A stretch of DNA of 64,000 nucleotides from Hydrangea macrophylla (Eukaryota; Streptophyta; Magnoliopsida; Cornales; Hydrangeaceae): assembly GCA_033977485.1 (NCBI GenBank), contig CM066989.1:97049887-97113886 (forward strand), written 5' to 3'. Below, one piece after another: positions 11,666 through 23,915 of this stretch (position 1 is the stretch's first letter; each line of letters opens with the position of its first letter). The notes beneath the pieces are model-generated. The model saw only the letters and a list, made by a program, of their open reading frames with translations. It was not told the origin of the DNA and made no database searches. Position numbers and translations under genes: made by a program.

Positions 11666-14286
11666 TTACATTCCTGCTGCTGGTTTTTCAAATACTACTT
11701 TTGTGGGTTTCTTTCCTTCTTCATCCTCGGTCTTCGGCCTGATTATCGAGACCTTTGGCTTTTCCGTTTTAACTTCTTGGTTGACAATTACTGGAGTTGA
11801 CGGACCCTTGTTCTCCTGTACATCAACCCAACTCTTGCTCCCTTGGTCGGGCATTGCTCTGAAAGACATCGGCAGTGTGTACACCATATTTACCTAGAAA
11901 TCTTTTGGAATACTTCCAAATTGGACGTATCTGTCCAGTGATTCCTCGTAATCTGAACCAATATCGGTCATTTCCAAGTCCGACTCGTTCACTTCCAAAA
12001 TTTATGTTATCTCAAGCTTCTAAGGCTTTGTATCTCGGTCTTCAGCCTCGATCTTTTCCTTTCCTTTACAGCTTGGGATCGTTCTCGGCACCATGTTCTT
12101 TTGTTGATCTGCCCGCTTCTTTTTCGAATGGTATTTGACTTCCCAATCCCTAGTCGACTGCCTTAGCCTTTGCATCCTTGTCTTCTGGGTTTTGCTGAAG
12201 TATGCATGCTCTGAGAATTTGGGGTGTTCCACTCTTTTCCATTGGTTCATTTCAGCTCGTGGTGGAACGACCATCTGCGGGGCTCGATCTTGGCATTGGT
12301 GCATTTTTTGTTTTATGTCCCTATTTTTTTTTTACCTTGGTTCACTGCGATAATGCTCACGCTTTTGGGAATCGGGCTTCCTGCGATACTCCTGGTTAGG
12401 ATAAGTGAGGCGGGTTTGAATCGGCCTTCTTGGACTTGGTGGTCGAGACGCCTTCTCCTTCTTTGCCTCGGTATGTTCAATTACCTCAGCCTTGCATTTA
12501 GGACATAGTCCTTGCTCGATTAACTCGACCATCCATTGCAGTGTCAGGACGCTATCCGTTTCAGCCTTGGTTTTGTCTGACGTAACTCTAGAAGCCAATC
12601 TTTCTTTTGCATGTGGGCTTACTCTCGTGCTTGTTTCTGCGGCGTCAGCTCCTCTGAGATCAATTTTCTCCCTTGGCCTGCGCAGGATGGTGAAATTGGG
12701 CGCCACCAAGTTCGCCCCCACTATCTCCGGAAATGGATTGCTGTCAACTCCCATTACGTCTTTTTCTTTCTCAACAAACTTTAGATTCCCCTTATCGATC
12801 ATATCCTGCAACACATTTCGGAACACCAGGCAATTATTAGTGGTATGGCGCCATGAGTTATGCCATTTGTAATACTCTTTGCCTTTTAGCTCATTGGTCG
12901 AAGGTAATTTAACATCGTGAGGTAACCGAATCTGCTTATCGGCTAACATGAAGTAAAAAATTTGATCAGCTATTGCTATATTAAATGAGTATTGTTTGCC
13001 GGCCTCAAAAGGCTAATTCTTGACCGATGACTGCTGTGTCTTGGTCGGATTTGGCAACAGCTGACACAAATAAGGCAGTTTCAAAACGATCTCGGCCACA
13101 TCAACCTCGGTGTTGATTTCACAGTCAGTGACATGAATATCATAATTTGAATCCCTGTAATAGGTTCCCTTGGATGAATTCTTTCTTTCCTGTTCTTCCT
13201 CGAGCATGCCTTCAAACTTTTACCGTAGCTCAAAGGTGAGCCCCCCCATAGCTATATTGACAAACTCTTCTTCGGGCAAAATCATCTTGCAGCGGTGTTT
13301 TACCCATTTGAACCGGGCAATATAGGCTTCTACGAATTCATTTGGAAGCTGGCTCAGCCTAGTTAGATCGGTCATTGAGACTTCGGGCTCAATCAGATAA
13401 AATTGGGCATGAAATGCTTCCTCCATTTGGTTCCAAGTGTGGAATGAGTTTGGAGGTAAGTTGATGTACCAACTGAAAGCTACCCTAGTCAAGGAATTAG
13501 GGAGAGCAGCTTTAGTAGCATATCTCCTCGGTGACTCACCTCCTCGCTCTAAAGCAGGAAATGACCGATATGTTCCACGGTCGATTGGTCTCCCTCACCA
13601 GAGAATGTTGTGAAATTGGGCACCTTATATCCTCTTGGAAGAGGTACTCTTTCAATAGCATCATTATGCGGCCTCCTACAGACAGGTCTCTGGGTCCTAC
13701 GGAGTAGACCGCTAAAGTCTTGGCGAATGATATTAGCGATCTGTTCTCGGTCTACCCTAGCTGTCGGGACAGGGATACCCCTTCTAGTTCCAATCTCGTA
13801 TTCTAGACCGATTCTCTCGTTTTCCATGTGTTCGTCTTCGGTGAATAAATTGTCGCCGAACAACGGGTTAATTCTTCCCCACTGTTGATCTGAACTTTGT
13901 CCGTTTAAACAAATTAGTGTATCTTGATGGTGACTCCTGGTCGGGCTATAACCTTGGGTGGGTTCACGGTCTCGCCTAAGATTTCCTTGCCATCCCTCTT
14001 TGGCGGTGTAATGTATTTTTCAGTCTGGGAGGAGGAAGGGGCATTCTGGCTTGCCCCCAACCCAACCCGAGACAGGGAGGTTGGTGGAATAGACGGCTGT
14101 GGAGGATCACCCGCTTGATGCTCCTTCCACTCCCTTATTTCACGGAGCATCTCACTCACTTGGGTAAAGGTTTGGTCTTGCCTAATGGAAATCTCAGCCA
14201 AGCGTTGGTTGAACATTCCCATTAAGTGATTACTCATGTCAGACAAGTTGGCCTGACTGGCTACTGAGCTAATGACCGGGTCTACC
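11666..14286 (-). pseudogene. gag of the Tat element, split by the nested element
   Basis: Gag forms the virus-like particle. The segments, N to C, are 13914-14286, 13549-13863, 13220-13492, 13013-13207, 12332-12949, 12020-12304, and a linker to protease at 11666-11887. The core capsid signature is in 13220-13492 (AFSWYINLPPNSFHTWNQ, then FVEAYIARFKWVK). The C-terminal part has a CPKC pair and a basic region. Breaks include a TAG near 13547 and several frame changes. The N-terminus is cut at 14286 by the nested element. The probable start codon lies on the far side, around 27674-27676 on the minus strand. Confidence 0.85.
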
Positions 14287-17200
14287 TGTGGACACGCGGA
14301 ATCGGACCACTTCTCTCTCTTGTTTGAGATTGCTTTGAAATTGATTTGAATTAAGGAAAAGAAAAGGCCTGTTGAAAACAGATACAGAGTCGCCACTTGG
14401 TCTTTAAGGAACCAAGAAACCTAATTTTGACTCACCCAAGCGGATAAGGGCACCGGCCCTTCATAACCAAAGAACTTGGTTCGGAGTTTTGGTACGAGAG
14501 AGGAAGGAGCCTTTGTCACGACTAAAACACCCTCAACTCGCCCCGTCTTTCGACGGGCCTCAATTAGCATCCAAATAATCATCTTATACTATGTTTGGTT
14601 CGACAAACAATACTATGATAGTATATTACATCACATAAGAAACTTGAAAATGGAAGATCTAAAGATAAGATATCATTCATAAGATCTAAGTCAAATATCA
14701 TGCAATGTAAAGTGAAAGATCACACAAATAAACCTAGGAAAAATCTTCTAATCATGTATCAAGTAATTAAGTTTCCTTAATCTAAAGGGGACATGAATTG
14801 TTCTTGAAACAAATAAACAAAGAAATCAAAATATGCTTAGCATGCTAGTGTGATACATGTTAATCTTTGAGAAAAGAAGATCTCTCAATCCCCGGGACGG
14901 ATGAGAAAGGATGATTAGATCGAGGGGAAGCATGAACGTGTGATCAAGTTCATTCCTTATAATCTTCTTAGATTAAGAGTTACAAAAAACCCCAAATCTT
15001 GCATGAATGTAATGTATGTATCTAAAATGTGCAAAGGTTGTAGTGTGTTTTGTGTACATGGATTTCTAGAATGACTTAGAAGTCTAAAATGTGTATGAAT
15101 GAATGAATTAAATCATCATGGGATATATACAAATGTAGTATGAACTACTTCCTAAGATATGAGCTAATTTGGAATGCATATGAGCATCAAATCAAAGAAT
15201 AAAAGTTGAAATGTGCTTGCTGTGAATAGTGGACAGACTGCTTGTATTACTTTGCAACATTATAATGGGAGGTCAAACATGCCTAGAAAAATGTGAGAAA
15301 CATCTGAGATTATCCTTATTGTGTCTAGAAAATAACCCAAAAAGCCAAACATCAATAGCTATCACAGATTAAGAGAAATAAATCAGAATGTACACATGAC
15401 TCAGAAACAAAAGCTGCACTGTTGACTGATTTTGTATGATTTTTCATAAATCAAAGAAAAGGTTTATGATGACCCATTATATACCAAATGTTTCCTAAGA
15501 CACCCAAGTTTTATAAAAAAAATAGAAAAGATACATGTACAGTGATGAAAATATCCAGAATAAGTGCAAGAAGTTGGGTGAACATTCTGTGAGAACAGAG
15601 GCAGATTATGAATATGAACTTCTGACATCCAAAACAAATACTTTCACATTTCTATAATTGATGGGAAAAATTGGGGACAAACTATGATGTCATAGGAAGA
15701 TTTTCCAAGTGGTTTCATCATCATAGCTCAAGTATTTAATTCAAAACAAATCTTTGAATCTGAACAGCTCACTGTTTTGGATCATTCTTGAAGAAAATGG
15801 ATTTGGGTTTGAATTAGAGTTTGAGTTCTTGATAGGGGGTTTTGAAATAGATGTTCAAAGCATGAACTTAAACTCTTGAGATGACCATGTGACCACTTAG
15901 AACCTCATCCAACCTTGAATCATCAAAGAACTCCCAATATTATTGGAGAGATTCATTTTTATTTTGGGCATAACTTCAATACATTTCAAGAACAACTTGG
16001 AAGTATTGAGGTTATGATCATCATCTATCAAACATGTTTTTGAGGTCAAGAGCTACTATCCATAAGGATTCACTCACCCCAAACTTCATGTCATCACTTA
16101 GATGATGATGAACTAGTAAGTAAATAAAGAAAATCAAAAAGAAATGAGATAAGAAGAGATGAACATATATATAATCAAAGCAAGTAAATAGCAATCAATA
16201 GATGATAATCAATGTGATTTTGGACTTGTAGCTTGGTGTTTCACTCATAGATTTTGACATTTGGACATGGAAGTAGCTTCCTAACTCAAGAATGCTCAAG
16301 AATGGTGATTGGGGGTGTTTGGGATGTGAAGTATAAGAGAGGTAATGGAAGAACACAAGATTAGAACTCACTTTCTATAGCAAAATAGTAGGAGGAAGCT
16401 CCTTTTCTCTCTTCTAAACCTATCTCTACCTCTCTTCTTCTCTACAACTTTTCAAGCTTTTGCACTTGGCCCCCCCAAAATGAAGAGCAATGGAGGGTTT
16501 AAATAGGCCAATTTGAGGTGGTTTTGGGGTTTTAAAAGTGCTCCCATTGGTCCCAAACAACTGTGAATACAAAACTATGTCGTTTTGACTTTCAATTAAT
16601 CAAATTGGACCCCCAAAAAAATTACAAAAATGGACTCTGCGAGGGTTGAGTGCCGCGGCGGCACTGGGCCAATGCCGCGGCGGCAGTGGGCCAGTACCGC
16701 GGCAGCACTGCTCCTCAGACGCCCAGAAATTTACGTTTAGGCCCCCAGAGGTTCCGGTATTCGCGAAAAGGCCCTATTTTGTCCGAAATTCATAGAAAAT
16801 GCGTATGAACTCCAAACTGAGGTTGTGATATACCGTTGGAAAGGTAATAGAGTCTACTTTACATAACAAATAGTTCGGGGATAGGTCACTTTGAAAAGTT
16901 TTGCGGTATTCGCGATAAAAGCCCATTTGATCGCCTTTTTCACCTTCGGAAATTCATAATAAATTCGTTTTAAATCCAGAAATTATGTACGATATACCGT
17001 TGAGAAGCTATTGACCTCTAGTATCCATGAAAAATATTTGAAAATTGTTTTGGTGCCCCGATTCCAAAGTCAAATTATGGTCAAACTGGTCAAACCTGGG
17101 ATTCCCGGGAAGTTCTGGAAACCTCTGGGAGTTCCCGGGAGCTGATGTTTTCGCTCGATTTTCTTAAAAACTCATTTTATTACTTTTCTTACGACGTAGC

Positions 17201-17384
17201 ATGTTTTTAGAACTTTGGGACCAAATCTGGGAGTTTTCGGGCTTTCAGGGCCATTTTGGTCATTCTGAGCATTCTGAGAGATAGAGCCGACTTCCGAGAG
17301 TCCTTTGGAGTCTTTTGCGATCATTGTGAACCACCAAGCTATGGGTCTCCTAAATCTGATAGCCGACAAAATGGGGTGTCTACA
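14287..17384 (-). repeat. 3' LTR of the gag-only element (left copy)
   Basis: 3,098 bp, nearly identical to 24533-27630. It contains a GC-rich cluster of GCCGCGGCGGCA-like units at about 16650-16715 in an otherwise AT-rich repeat. A TATTTAAA-type TATA sequence lies on the minus strand near 16498-16505. The left edge abuts Tat gag and the right edge abuts the polypurine tract. Confidence 0.95.
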
Positions 17385-17443
17385 GTTTTCCCCTCTTTGG
17401 CATGAACTTGCGAGGCAACGCATGTCGCAAGCGAGTGCCAAAG
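17385..17443 (-). other. Polypurine tract with an adjoining hairpin
   Basis: The minus strand reads AAAGAGGGGAAAAC against the 3' LTR (17385-17398), a standard plus-strand priming tract. Overlapping it, 17395-17413 and 17425-17443 pair at about 15 of 19 positions around an 11-nt loop (CTTTGGCA and CTTGCGA arms). Confidence 0.75.
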
Positions 17444-18107
17444 CTTTGAAGAGACAGGTCTTTTGGAGGCTATAGATTTAGGATAAAAAGCGTTGCAAAA
17501 GATGCAAGGATGATGAGGTTAGTACTGGTCGTGCTCCGCGTGAGCTGCCTACGTATCCCAAGGGGAATCAGACTGGGACGTAGTTCAGGGCACAAAGGAA
17601 TAAATCACACATACACATACACAACAATCAGGCGGATGCTATGCTATATGAGGATGATATGCAATGCGTGGACGTGATATGATTTCGTACATGAGTCCTA
17701 TCATGCCTAGTGTTCTGATCCTAGTATGAACAGGTGCCGTGGGATGTGCCACTCCGAGTGGGCTGGTGTTGTGCTAGTGTTCGTGACTGTGATGTAGTGT
17801 ATGACTTGGATGAGGACATCAAGGTTTAGAAGACTCTGGGTCTAGGGGCAAACTTCTAGAACTTGGGAAGTGTGTGTTGCAAACGAGTGAGGTGGATCAG
17901 GTGTGCGTTGTCTAAAAAAAGACAAAAGGTGACCGAGGGATTTTGTGATGAAAAGGGATAGATGAGGAAACTCATGATAGACGGGAGACACGGAGCCATG
18001 GAAGGACTGTGCTTCATGTGGGCGATGCCCTGATTGTTCCTGATGGCTGATTTTTGGGAGTCGGTTCCTCTTCTGCTACTTTCTGCTGGGGGTAGTGGGA
18101 ATTAGTA

Positions 18108-18402
18108 TCTTTCGGTTCCTGTCCTCGGGGGGGTGACGTGGGGTTCTCGGAGAATCTCTCTTTCCTTGATCGGGGAACCAGGACCCATCTCTGAATCTCT
18201 CACGGCTGATCAAGTCCTTCGGCGCTCAAGGCCGGTCGGGGCCTCCGGGAGCTGGTATCTTTCTGTTTCTGTCCTCGGAGGATGATGTAGGGTTCTCGGA
18301 GAATCTCTTGATCGGGGAACCAGGACCCATCTCTGAATCTCTCACGGCCGATCAAATCTTTAGGCGCTCAATCTAAGAGGGCCGGTCGGGGCCTCCGGGA
18401 GC
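18108..18402. repeat. Tandem duplication of about 145 bp in the inner element
   Basis: Two adjacent copies start near 18108 and 18259. Each contains 'gttctcggagaatctct', 'gatcggggaaccaggaccc', 'ctctgaatctctcacgg' and 'ggtcggggcctccgggagct'. They differ by a few substitutions and small indels. No coding potential recognised. The rest of 17444-18527 holds no gene I can see. Confidence 0.75.
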
Positions 18403-18527
18403 TAAAGGATAATGTACTCTGCTAGAGTAAAGGTATCATTCTCAATGTGATGAGGGATATAGAGATGGTCCGCGGCAGTTAAGATTTTGATTATTGAAAG
18501 AGGAGGGTGATCAACAATCACTCATGG

Positions 18528-19340
18528 ACTTATGATGAAAGAAGGTCATCAACGGCCGCTCATAGACTTATGTTGCAATGAAGAAAGATCAAACAGCCAC
18601 TCAAGGACTTATGTTGCTAGGAGAAAGGAAGATCATCAACAGCCACTCAGGGACTTATGTTGCATGAAGAAAGACGAAAGATCAACAGCCACTCATGGAC
18701 TTATGTTTCTTAGGATGAAAGAAGATCATCAACAGCCACTCAGGGACTTATGTTGCATGAAGAAAGAAGATCATCAACAGCCACTCATGGACTTATGTTG
18801 CATGAACAAAGGAATGTAATCAACAGCCACTCATGGACTTATGTTGCATGAAGGAAGATCAACAGCCACTCATGGACTTATGTTGCTAGGATGAAAGAAG
18901 ATCATCAACAGCCACTCATGGACTTATGTTGCATGAAGAAAGGAATGTAATCAACAGCCACTCATGGACTTATGTTGCTAGGATGAAAGAAGATCATCAA
19001 CAGCCACTCATGGACTTATGTTGCATGAACAAAGGAATGTAATCAACAGCCACTCATGGACTTATGTTGCATGAAGGAAGATCAACAGCCACTCATGGAC
19101 TTATGTTGCTAGGATGAAAGAAGATCATCAACAGCCACTCATGGACTTATGTTGCATGAAGAAAGGAATGTAATCAACAGCCACTCATGGACTTATGTTG
19201 CTAGGATGAAAGAAGATCATCAACAGCCACTCATGGACTTATGTTGCATGAACAAAGGAATGTAATCAACAGCCACTCATGGACTTATGTTGCATGAACG
19301 AAGATCAACAGCCACTCATGGACTTATGTTGCAAGGAGAT
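18528..19340. repeat. Minisatellite with a 223-bp higher-order repeat
   Basis: About seventeen copies of a core 'cagccactcatggacttatg' are separated by variable spacers with GAAGATCATCAA, GGAATGTAATCAA or GCTAGGATGAAAG. The later part has a higher-order period: the marker 'catgaacaaaggaatg' starts at 18801, 19024 and 19247, exactly 223 bp apart each time. Short ORFs through it are by-products of the repeat. Confidence 0.9.
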
Positions 19341-19862
19341 GACGGTCAACTTTTGATGGTTTGGAAAGGGATGAAATTCGCATTTGCCCTAGGTTTGGAC
19401 GCTTCTCATGCGGACGCCTTAACCGGTGCAATAATGGTGTTTGGTACTTCTGCTTGTATTGGCATGCTCTTTATAACTTGATTTGAAAATTTCATTAGTC
19501 ACTGTTGATTTACACATTTGAGACTACAACAGACTCAAAAACTTGACAGACATTGACGCACGAGGATGACACATTTGACACCAAAATGAAACAAGGTCGA
19601 CTTGCCAAAACTTAATGTGCTTTTGTCATAAATGATGTACCATTTCTCTTTTGTGTTTACTTCTCTCCTTAACGTGGCATCACTTTGATGGTGAATCTTA
19701 TTTTTGAAAATTCCTCCCTACTGATCTAATCAATTTCTTTGCTTCTCTCAAGATGTGCTTTGAATTAGTGCCTTAGCTTATGGAATGAAAGACGCTCCAT
19801 TTCCATATGTTCAAGACAATGTTTGTGACTTGAAGGCTTACCATTGGTGTATAGGGATCGGG

Positions 19863-20085
19863 TGGCAAACGAAGTTTGCCCCTAGTTTGAAGGGCATGAA
19901 GTGGGGTCGGTAGGCAAACGAGGTAAATGACCGAAGTTTGCCCCTAGTTTGGAGGAAGGTTCATTGGAGGTTTTGGGCAAACAAGGTAGGTGACCGAAGT
20001 TTGCCCCTTGTGTGAAGGGTAGATGGTAAAAGTCAGGCAAACGAGGCGGGTAGCCGAAGTTTGCCCCTAGTATGGAAGGTGATTT
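19863..20085. repeat. Four-copy repeat with internal foldback arms
   Basis: Four copies of a module of about 50-60 bp. Each has GGCAAACGAGG or a close form, then a short spacer, then CGAAGTTTGCCCC. The GGCAAAC and GTTTGCC arms are inverted, so each module can fold on itself. Plain sequence at 19341-19862 between the two arrays shows nothing recognisable. Confidence 0.75.
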
Positions 20086-20126
20086 TCTGGCTTGAGGCAT
20101 GGACCGTGACTTTAATCTCTCAAATG

Positions 20127-21055
20127 CTCATAACTTTTGCCTAGGCACCAGTGAGGAGACCTAACGAGCTCTTTTCTCTCTTTTGTTATTGCTCACTTAG
20201 GATTTAGCTCTAATTTTTGCCTAGGCGTCCTTTCGGATTTTCGACCTAGCGAGCCATCCTTCTTTTTCTTTTTTTGAAAGTCTGCCTACGTACCCCCAAG
20301 TGGGGATCAGGTCCAACGTAGTTTGGGCCATGGTCGGAAAGAAGCGGGTTGATTTTTAGATAGGCGGGGTGACCGAACCGTTGTGGTTGCCTACGTATCC
20401 CCGAGCGGGAATCAGGTCGAGCGTAGTTCAAGGCAAGGCTTGAAGGAAATTGGTTTGATTATGATGGTGTTGACCGAACCGATGTGGTTGCCTACGTATC
20501 CCCAAGCGGGAATCAGGCCGAGCGTAGTTCAAGGCAAGGCTTGAAATAAGGGGTTTGAGGCATAAGGGTTTTCCAAACCATTCGTCAAAGAAGTTCAAAC
20601 TTGAGCCACTTATGGTAGCTTTGAATAAAAGGATCTAGTTTCAATCTCCCTTTCTTTTCTTTTCTTTTCTTGTCTTTTCTTTTTCTTTTTCTTTTTCTGT
20701 TGTTTTGAGGATTGATCCTTTTCACTTTCGCCTAGCCAGTCAATTTTGTTTTTCAAGCAGCTGATTCTTGCAAGATCTTTCAATCGCAATCTTAGAATTC
20801 CGAAATGTGCATGTCATTTTTCAGAATTTATTTGTGGTTGTTCCGTGCCTTTGGAAATGTGATCTAGGCACATACGATTCTCTCATTTGTTTTATTTCTT
20901 TCATTTTCTCCATTATTTTGACTGGCTAAGGTCAGATCTTGGAAATCAATACCTTTTCAGCTCTAACTTTTGCCTAGGTGCCCTTTCGGGTTTTCAACCT
21001 AGCGAGCTTTTTCTTTTCTTTTCTTTTTCTTTCCCTTTTTTTTGAAAGTGGAGAT
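20127..21055. repeat. Interspersed repeat modules around CTACGTA and CTAGCGAG motifs
   Basis: One module reads GCCTACGTA, about ten bases, GGGAATCAGG, then CGTAGTTC. It occurs at 20284, 20389 and 20490, the last two being a 101-bp tandem pair, and again at 17547. A second module has 'tttgcctagg', a Pro/Arg-like 'ccctttcgg', then 'cctagcgag' and a pyrimidine tract ending TTTGAAAGT; copies lie near 20131, 20210 and 20960. Pyrimidine-rich runs occur at 20645-20700 and 21010-21050. The stretch 21056-21703 holds no gene I can identify. Confidence 0.7.
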
Positions 21056-21703
21056 GAAACTCACTGAAATGTTTAGCTATCATCAAGGACCAAGTCCGCA
21101 CAGGTTTGCATGGCTATCAATTGGGTTGGGCCCAAGGCTCTGAAATGGTAGAAATGGTGGAAAGGGGTGTTGGGTAAGCCCCAAGTCAGTCTCAAGTATG
21201 TCTTTTCAAGATTTGAGCAAAAGCATCTTTTAAATTCTTAAAGTAAGACTATTCAATTCTCGGCTCTTCATCGGTGTCAGCGCAAAATTGACTTTGACCT
21301 TTCAGGATTTTTTGTTTGAGTAAAAAAAATTTTTTTTATTTTTTTTAGCACAGTAATATCCATGGTAATTTGAAAAGTGACACTTTGGTTCAGCGATTCA
21401 TGCATCTATGACTAGGCACATCAGATTAGGCAAAACGAGACTTCATTCCATCCAAAGAGAAAGGTTACAGACTCATTAACAACTTGATGACAGACGGACT
21501 CGACAACAAGACTAAACTTGAAATAGACAAACACACAACAGACTCGACTGGACTTGACCCGGTCTCAAATGGAATGTCACAGTGACTCGCTTATTCTTTT
21601 TTTTTTTTTTAAAGAGCATCCTCATTCGTTTTGATAGCAAAAGTCCCAAACACCATCGCTTCACCGGCACAGGTTCAACATTCATGGTCCTCAGCGAAGG
21701 GGA

Positions 21704-22954
21704 TCATTGAAATGGATAGGTCACGGGTTGGTCCAGACCGAGGTAGTGAATTGGATTGGGGTGCGGCGCATCATCTAAGAGATCCTGAATTGAGTGACGG
21801 AGCCTCTTACAGTTGTCGGTCTCATGGCCTTGGTCTTGGTGGTAATCACAATACTTGGATTCATTGTACCCAGGAGGTGGGTGATTAGGAGGCTTACTAG
21901 GCTCCAAAGGTACAAGGTGGCCCTTTTGAACAAGGTGGTTGAGAGCGGAGGATAAGCTCATGTCAAGTGGTGTGAAGACTCTTTGGTTTCCTTTCTTGTG
22001 CCTCTTACTGCAATCATTTTGGCTTGATGATGGGCTTAAGGCATTGACATCTAGGCTCTCTTGATCTTCACCAAAGGTATGGGGTCTCTTCTCCTTTTGC
22101 AGTGACCCAGCTCCATTGATCTTGCCTTCACAGATAGCATCCTCAATTCTAGTCCCAACCTCAAACAACTCTTCAAATGTTGAGATGGACTGGTAGAATA
22201 GTTTTTCATGGTATACTGGTTGCAGGTTCTTGACCAGCATACGTACTTGCTCTTTCTCAATAGGCCTGTGGATCATTTGGGCTACTTTATTCCTCCATCT
22301 GCTCAAGAATGCAGCGAAGGACTCATTAAAATTCTGCCTGGTAGTTTCCAGATCTCGGATGGTGACATCAAGCTCTTGGTTGTAGGAGTAGTGATCAATG
22401 AAAGTTCTAACAACATCTTCCCAAACTCGGGTCTTGGAAGTTTCAAGGGTTAGGAACCAGGATAGTGCGGCTTTCTGGAGGGTTTGAGGGAACAGCATAG
22501 CTATGTGCTCATGGGTGCAGCCCATTGACTGGAAGATGCTCATACAAAACTTCACGTGGCTCTTCGGATTTCCAGTTCCGTCAAAACGATCAATTTCAGG
22601 CATCTTGAAGTTCTCGGGTAGCCTCACCTTGTTGGGCTCAAACAATCCTTCCAGATCTAACATGTAATCGTCGACCCCCTTACTCTTCCTTAGTATGTTC
22701 TCAAGCTTGTCGACCTTGTCCATTTTCTCTTGGAGCTTTTTCTCATATGCAGGCGGCGGGACCCCTTGAAACCATTCTTCTTCTCCATTATTTTCGGGAG
22801 GCGGTCCAAATCTAGGCGGTGGTGGTGGGAACCCCGGTGGGTACTGTGGCTGCTGTTGTCGGAACTCTTCCATAAATTTCAGAACTTGAGCCAGCCGATC
22901 TGACTGTTGATTGATTAATTCAGTGACCTTGGCTTCCAAAGTTTCCTGATTCAT
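21704..22954 (-). CDS. Gag protein of the nested non-autonomous retrotransposon
   Basis: Intact ORF of 416 residues from the first ATG at 22954 (MNQETLEAKV) to TGA at 21704; the frame is open for about 100 bases further upstream but without an ATG. A helical N-terminus is followed by a Pro-rich stretch (PPGFPPPPPRFGPPP), then the retrotransposon gag core (AALSWFLTLE, then FNESFAAFLSRWRNKVAQM). A single zinc knuckle CDYHQDQGHETDNC, a C-x2-H-x4-H-x4-C form, lies near the end. The protein would bind element RNA and build the particle in the cytoplasm. No protease or polymerase follows; the ORF ends about 30 codons after the knuckle. An unbroken gag in an element lacking pol suggests recent selection or recent origin. 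Confidence 0.9.
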   Translation of the reverse strand: MNQETLEAKVTELINQQSDRLAQVLKFMEEFRQQQPQYPPGFPPPPPRFGPPPENNGEEEWFQGVPPPAYEKKLQEKMDKVDKLENILRKSKGVDDYMLDLEGLFEPNKVRLPENFKMPEIDRFDGTGNPKSHVKFCMSIFQSMGCTHEHIAMLFPQTLQKAALSWFLTLETSKTRVWEDVVRTFIDHYSYNQELDVTIRDLETTRQNFNESFAAFLSRWRNKVAQMIHRPIEKEQVRMLVKNLQPVYHEKLFYQSISTFEELFEVGTRIEDAICEGKINGAGSLQKEKRPHTFGEDQESLDVNALSPSSSQNDCSKRHKKGNQRVFTPLDMSLSSALNHLVQKGHLVPLEPSKPPNHPPPGYNESKYCDYHQDQGHETDNCKRLRHSIQDLLDDAPHPNPIHYLGLDQPVTYPFQ

Positions 22955-23329
22955 GTTGAATTTTCTCGGCGGACTGATTCTAACCAAATGACTGCTCGGA
23001 CTTCTGACCCAGGATGGGGATCTCAGAGGCTGACTTTGGGAATCTGTAATGACTTATAGATTCGAGAGGAGAGGTGTATCAGATTCTGATAGTGATGACT
23101 TTAGATAGACAATGACAGTGATGTTAAGGAAGATGGACCAGCTTATGTACAGACTGACTGAGATAGTGTGCGTAGACTGATGAGAATGGTGCATGCACAT
23201 GAGACAAGCATGCGGATGCAAGCCCTAATCTATATGATGCTCCTATTTCTAACAGATAGCAGTTAAACAAATAAGGTCCTAGCCATACAGAGTGTGCTAA
23301 CCTTACTTTCCAGTATGATCACCAAGGGA

Positions 23330-23915
23330 TAACATGGATTTCCGGGATACTTCGGGAATTTTGGACAGAGTTTTTGGGAGAAACAGGGATTCGGAAGATT
23401 CAGAGAAATTTCTAGAAGTCATCTGAGTTTCTAGGAGAAATAGGGATTTCTGGTTTATTTGGACTGAGCTTCTAGGAGAAACTGGTATTTTAGGCATTTC
23501 TGAGAAATGTGGACAGAGTTTCTAGGAGAAACAAGTATATCTGGGCATTTCTAGGTGATGTGGGCAGAGTTTTTAGGAGGAACAAGTACTATGGGTATTT
23601 CTGGGAAATTTGGATAGAGGTTCTAGGAGAAGCAAGTATATCTGGGCATTTCTAGGTGATGTGGGCAGAGATGCTGGGATTTTTGGAGAATCCGGGAGAT
23701 TTGGGTAGAACTTCTGGGAAAACAGGTACTTTGGGTATTTCTAGGAAATTTGGATAGAGTTTCTGGGAGAAACTAGTATATCTGGGAAGATAGGACAAAG
23801 TTTTTTGGAGGAATTGGCATATCTGGGAGATTTAGCCAGAGTTTCTGGGAAGAACTGGTTAATATGGTTATATCTGGGATATCTGGACAGAGTTTCTGGA
23901 AGAAACTGGTTAATA
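23330..23915. repeat. Degenerate tandem repeat in the leader of the gag-only element
   Basis: About eleven or twelve copies of a module of roughly 50 bp, with 'gagtttctaggagaaac' then 'tctgggcatttct' as the most conserved parts. It lies between the 5' LTR and gag, so it would be in the untranslated leader of the element RNA. 22988-23329 and 23916-24510 show no gene. Confidence 0.8.

Noticed and set aside
7726..12872. Plus-strand ORFs over the Tat gag-pol region
   Set aside because: They are shadows of the minus-strand coding modules, which carry recognisable catalytic motifs.
17172..17441. ORFs at LTR ends of the gag-only family (also near 27418-27615 and 45054-45242)
   Set aside because: The same non-coding LTR end sequence translated three times; it crosses the LTR boundary and shows no domain.
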